A stretch of 64,000 nt of DNA, taken from Pseudorasbora parva (taxonomy: Eukaryota; Chordata; Actinopteri; Cypriniformes; Gobionidae). The translations under genes and the position numbers were made by a program. The stretch spans positions 48,683,115 to 48,747,114 of the forward strand of contig NC_090176.1 of assembly GCF_024679245.1 (NCBI RefSeq), in the 5' to 3' direction. The notes under the pieces were generated by a model. The model made no database searches, was not told where the DNA came from, and was given only the letters and a program-made list of their open reading frames with translations. This document shows positions 23,512-34,953 of the stretch, piece after piece (position 1 is the stretch's first letter; every line of letters begins with the position of its first letter).

Positions 23512-23709
23512 ATGATGGACGAGTTGCATTTGCGTGCTTCTAGTGGCGAACGGCGGTCTTTCGAATCAGCTTTGACCGCGACTCTGGAAGACTTGGAGTT
23601 AATCTTTTCTCTGAGAAAAGAACAAAGAACGGCACTGAAGTCATTCTTAAGAAGGGAAGATGTGTTCGGAGTTTTGCCGACCGGATACGGCGAATGTTTA
23701 ATATGTGAA
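23512..23709 (+). pseudogene. Broken RecQ/DEAD-like helicase N-terminal exon
   Basis: The frame from ATG 23512 (MMDELHLRASSGERRSF) contains LRKEQRTALKSFLRREDVFG followed by VLPTGYGECLICE at residues 54-66. This resembles the Q-motif and Walker A region of RecQ-like helicases (LR..Q..A........D......PTGxGKS). The Walker lysine is E61 and the following serine is C62, so ATP binding should be lost. After about residue 66 the frame runs into sequence shared with K3 and no helicase motifs follow. I recall RecQ-like frames as cargo of fish transposons. A host gene is unlikely because the exon sits between transposon ends. Confidence 0.6.
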
Positions 23710-23822
23710 CTAACTTCACTTTCGTTGCTCTGGTTGGTTGTAGCGTTTTCCATTTGCGTGCATGGCGTGCAGAGGAACACTTCTGACACGCCGCGCTCCA
23801 CTTTATTCCTATGGGTGACGTC

Positions 23823-23966
23823 AAGGCAAGGCAAGGCAAGTTTATTTGTATAGCACATTTCATACCCAATGGCAATTCAAAGTGCTTTACATAGAAATTA
23901 ATTAAAACAGTGGTAACAAATGCATGAGAAAAAAGAATACCATATGGACGAATAACAAGCATAGTC
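23823..23966 (+). mobile_element. Short retroposon insertion
   Basis: The insert, beginning GCAAGGCAAGGCAAGTTTAT and including TTCAAAGTGCTTTACATAG, is flanked by GTCAAG (23820-23825 and about 23963-23968). Comparison with the uninterrupted relative at 58680 confirms the insertion point. The consensus is a teleost dispersed repeat I have seen often. Its parent retroelement I cannot name with certainty. Confidence 0.7.
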
Positions 23967-24189
23967 AAGCGACTTTAACCCGCCAGCATAGCATTCTGGG
24001 AAGGCAGCGCTGCATTTGAACGCACAAATGAGGGGAAGCGTCACAACATCACGCTTCAGTCGTGTTGCAAAAGTGGATCTCCATGGGGAGTCTGAAAGAG
24101 AACCGTTTATCCCTCGGATTGAGCTGTCAATGGTGAGTTTCCAGACCAAACATCTTGATGTGGGTCTGGCTTGTCAGGCTTCTAGAAAC

Positions 24190-24806
24190 CACTTTAGCAA
24201 CCACATATCCACCAACCATAAACAACTGAACAATCATGGTGGTGAATTTTGTAAAAATCCAGTTTTCCCCAATAATCTGATCTCCTCTGTAAGGGAAAAT
24301 AATAATAATAAAGAGTTTACTTAGTTGAACATACACCTACAGAAAAAAAAAAATAATTTAAGGAACTTAGTCATTTGGCTTGGATTTTATGCTCTATTTC
24401 TGGAGATGACTCAACTGGCATCATATTGCTCACAAGTTTCACTTCTTTGTGTCATTTCTAAAGCATCCTATGCCAGCATGTCCAAACTAAAGCCCAGACC
24501 GCAGAAATGTTCTTCCAGTAGTTTGTGATTACTGGAAATGGAATGCAATTTGAGACTGCATTAAAAAACATTTTTGAGACAACAATAGAAATGCATCATC
24601 ATAGAAATTCATATCCAAGATGATAAAGATTTAGTCTTGACTTTTCCCAGCCATGAAAATTACCATTTTAAAATTCCCTTTTTAAAAAGCATACCAGAAC
24701 GGGGGAAAGTGTGACGCAACCAAGGTTGCTGAACAAGTCTGTGGTACTTTTTGTACAATTGTGTTTCTTCTTAGGGATTTAAAATCATCGGTTTCACAGA
24801 CAAGGC
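24190..24806. other. Unassigned DNA
   Basis: No element ends or coding motifs recognised. Confidence 0.4.
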
Positions 24807-24810
24807 TTAA

Positions 24811-26224
24811 AGCCCCCCTGTGGTGTCAAGTTTTAATGTTGTATATGTAGTGTTTTAAATATGCTTTCAGACAAACCATGTGCAAATTGATTACTGAGTA
24901 TGTTCTTAAAACTGCAGTGAGAAAAAAAAATCAGTGTTTCTGACGTCACCTTGTATCCAATCACGTGAATGTGTGGGCGGGGTTTAGCATATCATTAACT
25001 GCGGTGAGGCAGTGGAGTCTCAAGAGAAGGTTATCCTGGTATATCTTTCTGTTACAGTTTTTCTTAATCGATTTGACACATTACTTCAAATGAATGTAGT
25101 TGCTCTCAAAACTATTAACACAGCAAACTAAACACACTCTAATGTTGGCAAAACAGTTCAGTATTCACTGCATAATGAAGCAGTTTATTCTATCAATGCA
25201 TTTATCAAAAATAAATCCTAACATTAAAACTACAAGTGTGTTCTCTGTTGATTTAATAAAAAATTCAGCTGTAGATACACAAACACATGAATGAAAATAC
25301 ACATTTTTCATGCTCTTTAATTGTGTTCTTCAACGTTCTTTAATGATGAGTTTAGTTGTACACACTGTAAAAAAAAAAAAAAATCAGGTCTCCAATTGAA
25401 CATTTTCAAGTGACTGATCACATCTAAATTTTTCAGTTGGCCGAATTGAATTTCTGTGAATTAAAATAGTACATTTTATTTTTGTTGTGAAAATGGTACA
25501 AAAATGCGAGTGATCTTTGTGAAGACCAATGAAAAAGCTGCAAATGTTTTCCCTGATATATGAAAGATTTGGTTGGCTGTATGAACTGCTGTGAGAACAT
25601 TAGGGAATTTTGTGCACAGTGTTTTGAGAAAATGATGCTTTTGATTTGTAATTTGTATGAAATGAAGAAGAATTTACTATCTGTTTAGGACAATTACACA
25701 GTGTGCAGATCACTGTGTTAAATGAGTTTGGAGAAATGTACCAAATCGATTGAGAAAAACTGTAAAATGAAAAATCTGGCAATATAGCAGGTAAATGATG
25801 TATATGATGTATATTACGATGTTATGATGACCTATATGCCTTTCTCCACTGATGTTCAGTGATGTTCAAAGCTCTGATGCCGAACGGGAGCATGGTTTGA
25901 TTAGCGACACATTATTAGCTGTTTGATAACGTAATCAAGCAAAAAGCTAATCATATTAATTACCGTTATGTGTCCGGCGTTGTAGAGAGCGAAACGCATC
26001 ACCATTCTGATTCATCCACTTGTAGAAGAGCCTGTCTGTGTGAGTGAGTGGAGGCGGGGCTCATTTGCATATTCATGAATCTGTGTATACTAAATGAAGC
26101 AAGGCTACATTCAAACTATTTTAAGGCATGAATAATTCTTTTCACTGGGGAAAATAACTTTTAAATGTCATTTTGGTGATCAAAGATGAGTTTTAAGGGA
26201 TAAAATGATTGACTACAGGGGACT
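24811..26224. mobile_element. TTAA-type element with nested MITE
   Basis: AGCCCCCCTGTGGTGTCAAG at the left and the complement of AGTCCCCTGTAGTCAATC at the right have similar tips. TTAA flanks both (24807-24810, 26225-26228). Non-nested parts include GGCGGGGTTTAGCATATC and GGAGGCGGGGCTCATTTGCA. No transposase is seen. A MITE with TA flanks occupies 25055-25762. Confidence 0.7.
25055..25762. mobile_element. MITE, CAGTTTTTC ends, TA target
   Basis: CAGTTTTTCTTAATCGATTT at 25055 is mirrored by AAATCGATTGAGAAAAACTG ending at 25762, with TA on each side (25053-25054, 25763-25764). It contains a partial family-G MITE at about 25363-25465 (CACTGTAAAAAA..., TCCAATTGAACATTTTCAAG). Confidence 0.8.
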
Positions 26225-26383
26225 TTAAGTCTAGTAAAATACTAAAATGCATTATTGAGCTGTTTTAACTATCTTAAAATGTATCAGTGCCGTTGTTTTG
26301 TCTCCAGATGCACATAAGTAATGTCTTTTTCTAAGGCATGTTTATAGAAGCTACTTAAATGTCCCAATTGAACCCAGGCCTAC

Positions 26384-27770
26384 ACTCTAAAAAATAAATC
26401 AGTGGCTTAGTAAATATCACAGTAATAATTAACTTTATTAACTTAATAAAATCTCTCAATATCATTTACTTGATGGTTTTAGTTAAACATACCAAAATAA
26501 TTGACTAAAAATCCAACAGTTAATTTTGTCTAAAATGTATAGTTATTTTTAAGTTTGTTTCACTAAAATAATTTAGTATTCAAATAACCAATTATTTATT
26601 TTAAATATGCTTAATACATTTGTGAAATTTATTTCAAAATATTTGAGAATGGAGAATTAAACCGATCTGTTTTAAGAACCACAAATATTACTTAATTAAA
26701 ATCAAGATTATTAATATTTAACACACACTGAAGAAATTGAGTAAGTTTACTCGATTAAAACAATGCACCCCTCCCCCACCCTCTGACGCGACGACAGCTC
26801 GACGGTTGAGCGGATATTTGAATTCTCCTCAGTCACCAGAGCAGTTTCTTCTTCTCAGCGTCGCAGAATTGGGGCATTTCCTCTGTGAAATTCAGGTTTG
26901 TATGTTTTGTTTTATCTATATAATCATTACTGTGCTAAAAGGCATTTTGTTTAATTCAAAACAACATCTAGAGACGCAGTGTGAGTCACCTTAAGTTAAC
27001 GTGTGGCGTTGGTCTTTGAAACGCCTGCTGTGTTGCTCAAAACACACAACTATATTCGTAAAGATAATGAATATAATGAATTTGGATGATAAAATCTTAT
27101 TACTGGGCACTGTTTCTTTATTGTCAGGTTATGGAGTCTGGCGCCTCGCAGCATCTTTCAGCTACGAATCCGGTCTCAAGTTCAAAGTCCACCCACAGAC
27201 CGTAATGTTAGTCCATCTCAGGCTCGAGAAACAGCGCTGATACGGTGGAAATGGGATAACAGACCGGTTGTATTACACTTGAATTACTTTTAAATGTTTC
27301 ATTTTTACTTCTAAAATGTCTGTTAAATGAGTTTAAATGTTGTAAAATAACTGTTATTCTTAACATGTCAAAACAGTATATGCTGTAACGTTATTGCTGT
27401 AACTTACTCGTCGACAATAAAGCCCATGTCATGTATAAGTGTGTTTGTGTGGACTGTGGAGTATTTTACAAAGGTTTAGAGGAAATTAAAGTTATATTAT
27501 ACAAGTTAGTAATACTCATAAGTAAAAACAGTTCATATTAGTCATAAATATTGGTTTTTAAATGCTTTTTATCCAATTTTTTCTACTCAATTGAATTTGT
27601 TAATGTAACAAATGCAGTTACTCAGATCTACTTAATTTTTTTACTTACATTTACTCAGTTCATATGGTGTCTATAATTGATTTCACTGCTTTAAAATTTA
27701 CTCAATTTTTTTAGTGTAAAAATGTTTCACCAAAAAAATTGAGTAAATCATAGTATTAGTTTTTAGAGTG
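26384..27770. mobile_element. MITE pair: outer CACTCTAAAAAA, inner ACACT..AAATTGAGTAA
   Basis: The outer ends CACTCTAAAAAATAAATCAG and TTAGTTTTTAGAGTG form one MITE. Inside, 26725-27718 has ends ACACTGAAGAAATTGAGTAA and the complement of ACACTAAAAAAATTGAGTAA. The inner element has a GC-richer centre (26765-27250) with plus-strand open frames at 26737 and 27001 that carry no recognisable domain, so protein coding there is doubtful. Confidence 0.65.
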
Positions 27771-29127
27771 TTATCCTGGCTTCATCTAAACCAGGCAAAA
27801 TAGTTTTAAAGAGACCTAAACCACACCAATCTGAGTTTATTAACAACTTTGACAACTATTATCAACTATTTGAAGCAAAAATAATATGGAAACTGTTTAT
27901 TATGATCAAATGAAGCATTCTGAGTGACAATCAAATACAATATAACAAATGATTTATAGTCATTAATTAATAGTACAAAAATAATATGTGATTGCAAAAT
28001 ATAGGTTAACAGTGAATGGACTCAATGATTGATGGATTGCTCGTCAGGATTATGAGTTTTTAACTGAATTATGTCTTATGCCTAAACAAATATCATTACT
28101 GTCCAACCTCAGAGCTCATGGCACATCTTCCATGAATATTCAATAAAAATAAATGTCTCTATTTAGAAAATAATTTAGATTTTACTTCTGGAATCCAACA
28201 CCCCTCTGTTTCCAAGTATGGAAACCCTGATAATAAAAATAATAATGAAACCATGAAACTCAAGCAGTCAGGGTTTTCTTCTGAGATTTTTCCTAAGGTC
28301 ATTTCCTGTCACATGAATCTAAATGTGTCACAGATTCTTCATGCTCTGACATCGTTCTATTGTTCCAAAATGTTGCAGCTGTTTTCTAAACTTCCTGGGG
28401 GTGTGGCCTATGGAGCGGACTGACCAATGAGCTTGCATCATCACAAAAGGTCACAGAGTTGATGCACAAGAGAAAAAAACAAGCTAAAGAATGAGAGCTC
28501 TGCAAAATGCCATGACAACACAAAGCACTGGTCAGCAGAACGAACGTCCTCAGAAACACATGCGTTCACTGAGCCGTTACTTCATGAGAACTTTGACACT
28601 TAATATGTTTCTGCATTTGCTCCAAAATCAAGAGGGTTTGCATAGTGTGCAAAAACAAGGAGTGAGACTAAATGATGATCAGATTAAGACATTTGCATAA
28701 TTTCTCCTGAGAAAAACACCCCAGTAATGTCACGTCATCTTTAGACTTTGAAAAGAGATCGGTTCTCAGATTCACCAAAGATCAAAAGTCAAGAGATCTC
28801 AGTATGTAATTATTTTTAATTCAAATTTTCCAATATCAACTTATCTTCTAAGGGTGTTAACACAACGCAATATTAAAAAAAGAAAGGTTTGCTTTTTTCA
28901 TGTACAGACAACAACGTTGTCAAAACGATCCCCGTTCACACACGCAAAAAAAGCTTTCGTGTCACAAACAGTGGCTGTAATGATGCGCACAAAGATGAGG
29001 AATCAAACGAAAACTGTCTTTAATATTAAATCCACCTCAGAAATATTAAGGTGAATACGCAAAATAATGCAACCAAGTTAACATAGACGACATTGAACAA
29101 AGAACAGACAGAACTCAAGGTTTAAAT
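27771..29127. other. Unassigned DNA
   Basis: No gene recognised. Open frames at 28491 and 28854 lack motifs. AT-rich at 27830-28260. Confidence 0.4.
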
Positions 29128-29395
29128 GCGGTTCATTCACCCACAAATGAAATTGATGCCATGATTTACTCGCCCTCAAGCCATAGGTGTATATGACTTT
29201 CTTCTTTTAGCCAAACACAATTGGAGTTATTAAAAATATCCTGGCTCTTCTGACCTTTATAGGAGGGAATGGCAAGTTGGTAACTGAGATTTTGAACCCC
29301 AAAGAAGTGCATCCATCCAGGGGGTTAATAAGGCCTTCTGAGGCGAAGCCATGCGAAATGAAAAACAGGTGAACTTAATTAGCCACTAACTGGCA
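29128..29395. repeat. Fragment related to the 53152 MITE family
   Basis: GTTCATTCACCCACAAATGA, ACTCGCCCTCAAGCC and GGTGTATATGACTTTCTTCT resemble the body of the MITE at 53152-53804 and the fragment at 38165-38550. No intact ends. Confidence 0.55.
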
Positions 29396-29572
29396 CACAT
29401 TGGGGCTGATTCCGAAATTGCCCCCTAAACCCTTGATCATTATTCCCTTCGATATAGTCCACTAATACAGTTCACTTGAATGAGTGAATGAAAACGAGTG
29501 AGGCATCGACTGTATACTTGTTATTGCGGTGCATTATGGGATTGAATGAGTGCACTCCATAACATACACTAT

Positions 29573-30348
29573 TGCTGCGTCCCAATTCGCCTACTTATAC
29601 TATGTCCTAAAAGTATGTACTCTTTTTGTGAAGAAAAGGTATATACTTTTGAGTGTGTAGCAGAAAAGTATGCAATCTTCTGGACACACTACTTCGCCAT
29701 CTTTAACGGACTCTGTCACTTTATCTGCATCCCGTCACCGTTTATCTGCCCTGTCAATCATTGTCAGATTCGTCACAGTTCAAATCCTCCACATTCAGTT
29801 GAATCTCCTACCGTATCGGAGAGAAATGTAGCCGCTCGTTGATCTGCCATGTGTGGGTCTTTAATGCAGAGACTCTCCTCATGTGTTTGCAGTTTAAATA
29901 TAATGATGCATTTAAAAGTTAATGACCAAACGTGTCATTACAAAAGTTCACAATGCTGCTGCAGGTGAAATATAATGTGGACAACACTGAATAAATATAT
30001 TTTTGTCAGGTTAATTATTGATAGGGTCACTCAAACCCCTTTATCTAAACTTCTCTACTTAACCGCATGCTTAACCGTCGAACTCGCACACCCGTCATGT
30101 TTGTAGTTTTTTAAACGCTTTTTATCCGCGTTTGTAGTTCTAATCGAATCCTCGTCCAACTCGCAATGGGTTGTGGGCAATATCAGCCGTTAGAGTGCCC
30201 ATCGATCCATACTTCAAATTCGGACTGGAAATAGTAAACCATCCGGGAATCTTTGGAATACTCTTTTCAACATACTACGATTTGGGACGTACTAATTCTA
30301 TTTTCGAATATAATTTAGGATGGATAGTATGCGAATTGGGACGCAGGG
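29573..30348 (+). mobile_element. Foldback element E, copy 1
   Basis: The inverted ends TGCTGCGTCCCAATTCGC and GCGAATTGGGACGCAG are flanked by TAT (29570-29572, 30349-30351). The insertion splits repeat D (29440-29572 and 30349-30425), whose intact version at 985-1225 confirms the target. No coding motif. Confidence 0.75.
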
Positions 30349-30432
30349 TATGGTTTTGGACACCACTGGAAATGACTGTCCCCTTAAATAGTGAACTATT
30401 TGAGGTTGTAGGAGGGGATTTAGTATTCCGCA

Positions 30433-31860
30433 TGCTGCGTCCCAGTTTTTCATAGTATCCGTCCTAAATAATGCTTGCAATTAGAATTAGTGTCCCGTAG
30501 TATGTTGAAATGAGTATTCCAAAGATACCTGGATGGTCTACTATTTCCGGTCAGAATCCGAAGTGCAGCTCGATACACACTCTAACGGTTAATATTATCA
30601 CAACCCATAGCATGTTGGACGAGGGTTCGATTAGAAATGCTGATAAAAAGTGTAAAAATCTACAGACATGGTGGATGTTTAAAGGTTTAGATAAAGGGGT
30701 TTAAGTGATTCATTATCAGAATCTAACCTGACAAAAATATATTTATTCAGTGTTATCCACATAATTATTGTAAACACACTGTAAAAAATATTTATAAAAA
30801 AAGTTACCTGGTTGCCTTAAAATTTTGAGTTAATACAATGAACATTTTTTTAAGATTTGACAACCTTCATTAAAATATTATTAAACGATTTTGTAAGCAT
30901 GTTGGGTAATTGTGTGTTTTATTTCTGATGACACAGTGAAACATGCCAAATAGTGCTATTTTCAGGATTTATCCATTTTTTTTATGTGGTTCAGATACAA
31001 TAATATTTGTAGTTTCTATTTATTAAACCAATTTCCTTCATTGTATCAACTCAAATTTTTAATTTTAATAAACTCAAAGTTTTAAGTCAACCAGGTTACT
31101 TACTTTTTAAGTTAAACCAACAAAAAGCAACAATTTTTTTGTTTTGTTTTTACAGTGCATATTTGGTGATTAACTTTTAAATGCATCATTATATTCAAAC
31201 TGCACACTGTAAATAAAATTGTTGCTTTTTGTTGGTTTAACTTAAAAAAGTAAGTAATCTGGTTGACTTAAAACTTTGAGTTTATTGAAATTAAAAGTTT
31301 GAGTTGATACAATGAAGGAAATTTGTTTAATAAATAGAAACTACAAATATTATTGTATCTGAACCACATAAAAAAAAATTGATAAATCATGAAAATAGCA
31401 CTATTTGGCATATTTCACTGCGTCATCAGAAATAAAACACACATTTACCCAATATGCTTACAAAATCTTTTAACAATATTTAAAAACAGGTCGAATGTCG
31501 AATCTCAAAAAAAAAAATCATTGTATTAACTCAAAATTTTAATTTCAATGAACTCAGAATTTTAAAGCAACCAGGTAACTTTTTATCTAAATATTTTTTT
31601 ACAGTGCAGGATAGTCTTTACATGAAAGACCCACGACTGGCAGATCAACGTGTCTCCAATATGGTAGGAAATGAAATTGAGACATTGAATGTGGAGGATT
31701 TTAACTGTGACAAGAGGATTGACCGATGAGGGGAAGCATGTGCGACAGAGCTATCCGTTAAATATGATGAAGTATGTCCCAAAACTTCTGCTACACACTC
31801 AAAAGTATGTATTTTTTCTTCACAAAAAGACTTTTAGGGCGTATTAATTGGGATGCAGCA
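30433..31860 (-). mobile_element. Foldback element E, copy 2 (opposite orientation)
   Basis: It begins TGCTGCGTCCCAGTTTTTCA and ends AATTGGGATGCAGCA. Its sequence mirrors copy 1 from the other side; for example 30686-30770 is the complement of 29985-30060. Two MITEs in opposite orientation (30776-31606) interrupt one arm. Together the two copies form a 2.3-kb palindrome. Confidence 0.72.
30776..31606. mobile_element. Two back-to-back CACTGTAAA MITEs
   Basis: 30776-31159 (CACTGTAAAAAATATTTATA ... TTTTTACAGTG) and 31206-31606 (CACTGTAAATAAAATTGTTG ... TTTTTTTACAGTG) are inverted copies around 31160-31205. Both share GGTTGACTTAAAACTTTGAG and ATCAGAAATAAAACACAC blocks. A third copy lies at 55828-56160. 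Confidence 0.75.
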
Positions 31861-33190
31861 TATAGGTCAACATTCAAGTGGTAGGGAACAGAACCAAACC
31901 AAAACACAATGAACCAACAGAAGAGAACCCTTATATTAAGTTACATTATCCACAATATTTTCCCGTCTATACTCTTTTACTGAATGCTAGGCTATCTCTA
32001 TCTGGGTTTTCTAAAGTAACTTTTAGAAATAACTGAGAACTAAGTCCGAGTTACAAGAAACCTTTGAGAAATAAAATGTATTTAAACTTACATTTAGATG
32101 TGTATTCATTCATTTAGCTCAACTAATTTGACTTCAGCACTCAGATTTTACACTTGACAAAAAAAAGCACCAAAAGTCCCACTGTGAAACTTATTAACAT
32201 TACCACAAAGTACACGTCTGAGAGTATGCAAAATGATTACTGTATATGGCTGAAAAGGAAAATGTTTTTATGTCGGTGGTGTTCAAAACTTTCATTTTCC
32301 AGACCTTGAATTGGGATCATGATGTTCCCTGTTAGTTTTCAGGTGTCTAGAATATGTATATACCCATGTGATTGTGTTTGTTATGAAGTTTATTTTTGGG
32401 TTTCCTCTTGCCTTTCCCTGTGCATCTCATATAATTTCTTGTTAAAAATGAATGTATAGAGTCTGTGTGTTTTGTCTTAACCCCAGGAATGAGTGTTTTT
32501 TCTATGATAAATGGGTATGTCATGCAGCTCCATCTGGAAGTTGGTATCAGGGCAAAGGAACAGCGGGTAATGAATTGGGCAGGACAAGCACAAAAAACAC
32601 GAGGTGACCTGAAGAGGCCCTTCCCACGCATCATACAGGATGACATTGCGTCTCGTTCTGTGATTACTGCCCATTCAGCATGCATGCAAAATGAGGAGCT
32701 GTGCTGGTTTAATGCATAATAGAAGTTTGCACCAGAGTTTTAAGTAATAAAATGTCACGCTTGTTTGTGCAATAAGCATCAGACTTGTAGGAGTGCCGTC
32801 TGAGACTAATAGCAAGGCAATTGAGACAATAGTCACATATAAACTCTGAAAGGGACAGCTATTCGTTGAAACATTCAATTTCAGGTATATAATGTTCCTA
32901 ATTATATGACTTTAGCTTCTCTTTCTCTCTCTGGCGTCTAGATTTAAGGGGATTAAGATCTTGCACTCGCTCGCTCGCTGGAGGCTTTGGCTTTTTACAG
33001 CAGGCTTTGGTCCAACCCTTCTTCACAGGGCGCTTAGACATGCATGATGCTTCCTGTCTCCTGAAGCTCAACAGGAAGCATCACTCACATGAGCATCTGG
33101 CTGGACTCCAAACTAGAGGCCTAACCCAGCATTTAACCCTGTTTGTATTATATCGCTATATCAATTCACTGGAATTCAGAATCAAGCAAT
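31861..33190. other. Unassigned, low-repeat DNA
   Basis: No transposon ends seen. 32300-32760 has more even composition than its surroundings and open frames on both strands (for example from ATG 32465), but I recognise no protein. It could be conserved noncoding or an old pseudogene. Confidence 0.4.
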
Positions 33191-33194
33191 CATG

Positions 33195-33376
33195 TTTGTA
33201 AAAATGTCTCCAATTGAACATTTTCAAGTGACTGATCACATTTAAATTTTTCAGTTGGCCGAATTGAAATTGTGTGAATTGATTCACAGAAATTCAATTT
33301 GGCCAACTTAAAAATTTGGATGTGATCAGTCACTTGAAAATGTTCAATTGGAGACCTGATTTTTTTTTTACAGTAA
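33195..33376. mobile_element. Palindromic MITE, family G
   Basis: TCTCCAATTGAACATTTTCA ... TTTCAGTTGGCCGAATTGAA is followed by its mirror image and ends in TTTTTTTTTACAGT. Arms of about 85 bp pair nearly fully. Confidence 0.8.
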
Positions 33377-33399
33377 AACAATGTTACAGTAAAACTAAA

Positions 33400-34338
33400 A
33401 CAATTATATATATTTTGTTGACTTGTGTACTAACATTATCCCAGATGTTTCCAAGACACAGAGAAGTAAGCAAATTTAACCACGACACGGACCGTGTCCA
33501 TGCGTTAACCTCGATTTTCGGTTCAACTGTAGAAACCATGGAAACACTAAAGCCTCTTTAATATACGATGCGTTTTATTAGACAGGTGAGCAACTGTTTG
33601 GATCATTCATGGACAGAAAACTAATGATTGTTCTCCAGCTCAACACTGTTAATCTTATTGTTTAAATCTCTTCATTTACCGCGTGTACCGTGTTTTATGC
33701 CTAATATCGATATAGCTCACTGCAGTGTGAACAAGTGTCTCATAGTCGTCACCGAGCGAACGCACAGATAACATAACTTTCAACACACTCAAATACAGTA
33801 TGTGTAATCTGATAAACCAGAGCTGTGTTTAAAAACAAAAACAATAAAAAAACATACACATACAAAACAAAATTGGTTTGTGTACTGTGCTCGATTAACT
33901 GAGACTTCTGACAGCACTTGCATGCTGTTGCCCTTGTTTGTTTAGTTGCTTCTATTGCTCTCCTCTTTTACATTTATGCATTTGGCAGATGCTTTTATCC
34001 AAAGTGACTTACACTGCATTCAAGGTACACATTTTTACATTATTGTCAGTACTTTCGCCTGGGGATTGAACCCATGACCTTGACGTTGCTAGTGCCATGC
34101 TCTACTGGTTGAGCTACAGGAAAGCATATAATTATAACTCTTTTATAATTTGCTTTGGATAAAACCGTATTCTACTAAATGATTAAATGTATATGTAAAA
34201 TGTTACGCAACATAAACATGAGCGGAAGAAATGGAAGCGCTCTTCTGTCCCAGAATAAAAGCTCTGCGAAATTAACGCATCATCAAGCTACACCTTTGTT
34301 TTGAATAAGGGACCTATGAAAAATTACATATTGTGGCT
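33400..34338 (+). mobile_element. TTAA-type element, family A, with SINE insertion
   Basis: The right end ACATATTGTGGCT is followed by TTAA (34339-34342). The body matches 298-420 and, inverted, 59180-59400 (TTTTATTAGACAGGTGAGCA, TTTGGATCATTCAT). The left end is not clean. A tRNA-derived SINE lies at 33971-34122. Confidence 0.68.
33971..34122 (-). mobile_element. tRNA-derived SINE
   Basis: On the minus strand the head reads CTGTAGCTCAACCAGTAGAG (A-box region) and GTCATGGGTTCAATCCCC (B box). The tail contains AAGTCACTTTGGATAAAAGC and GCCAAATGCATAAATGT, the body of a very common teleost SINE. A pol III promoter of this type could drive minus-strand transcription, but mutations make activity uncertain. 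Confidence 0.8.
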
Positions 34339-34342
34339 TTAA

Positions 34343-34949
34343 TCAATAAAACTGTGATTTAATGCCAATTAATAGAAATTTCAAAAAGGTTTGGACAAAA
34401 ATATAAAATAAGGATTTGAAATGGAAGCCTTACCATTGAAGAACTTGATCTTTAGCTTCCAGGTCCAATTCAAAACGTCTCAAAAAATGACACAGAGGTC
34501 CTTCAAAACCCATTGTAAAATCACACTGAGTTCTTGCTATGTGTTTACTTTTTATTTTAGTGTTAAAGTAATTTGATATCAGGGTAAGACTGTATTTAAC
34601 TAACTTACCCTGATATTGCTCGGCAAGTTTTAAATTAGCTGTATATTTTTATTTTTCCTGCTCAATAAGAGTGAAAACATACTTTTTTTGTAGTTAAAAT
34701 CAACAAGGAATCAATCAAGGAAAAGGAATTTTCGACTGTCTATTTTTCCACATTTTGACGTGTATAGAGGGAACCTGTGACAAAATGTAGGGCGGGACTT
34801 GATTTTGTCCATGTGGAATTGATTGGATGGTTGACTGGTTGTGGTTTGCAATTGGTCGATCTCATGTAAATGACAGATTGTCCCGCCCTCACGCCAGAGG
34901 GAGGAGAAGTTATTTTGATTAAAGATCATGAGGGCACATTCATTGTTTT
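34343..34949. other. Unassigned DNA
   Basis: No gene recognised. 34730-34940 (GACTGTCTATTTTTCCAC, GGGCGGGACTTGATTTTGTC) may be more of a dispersed repeat, but I see no ends. Confidence 0.4.
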
Positions 34950-34953
34950 TTAA

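Larger units (their letters stand above)
23355..24181 (+). mobile_element. hAT-like nonautonomous element with a helicase-like exon
   Basis: CTAGAAAC at 23347-23354 and 24182-24189 forms a perfect 8-bp duplication. The termini are TTAGCCTAGAAATCTAGACG and the complement of AAGCCTGACAAGCCAGACCC. The interior carries a broken helicase exon (23512) and a retroposon (23823-23966). About 170 bp (23794-24120 without the retroposon) is closely matched inverted at 58555-58725 inside Kolobok-like copy K3. Confidence 0.75.

Noticed and set aside
26737..27240. Two open frames inside a MITE as a gene
   Set aside because: No recognisable motif, start context or splice pattern; they lie within palindromic transposon sequence.
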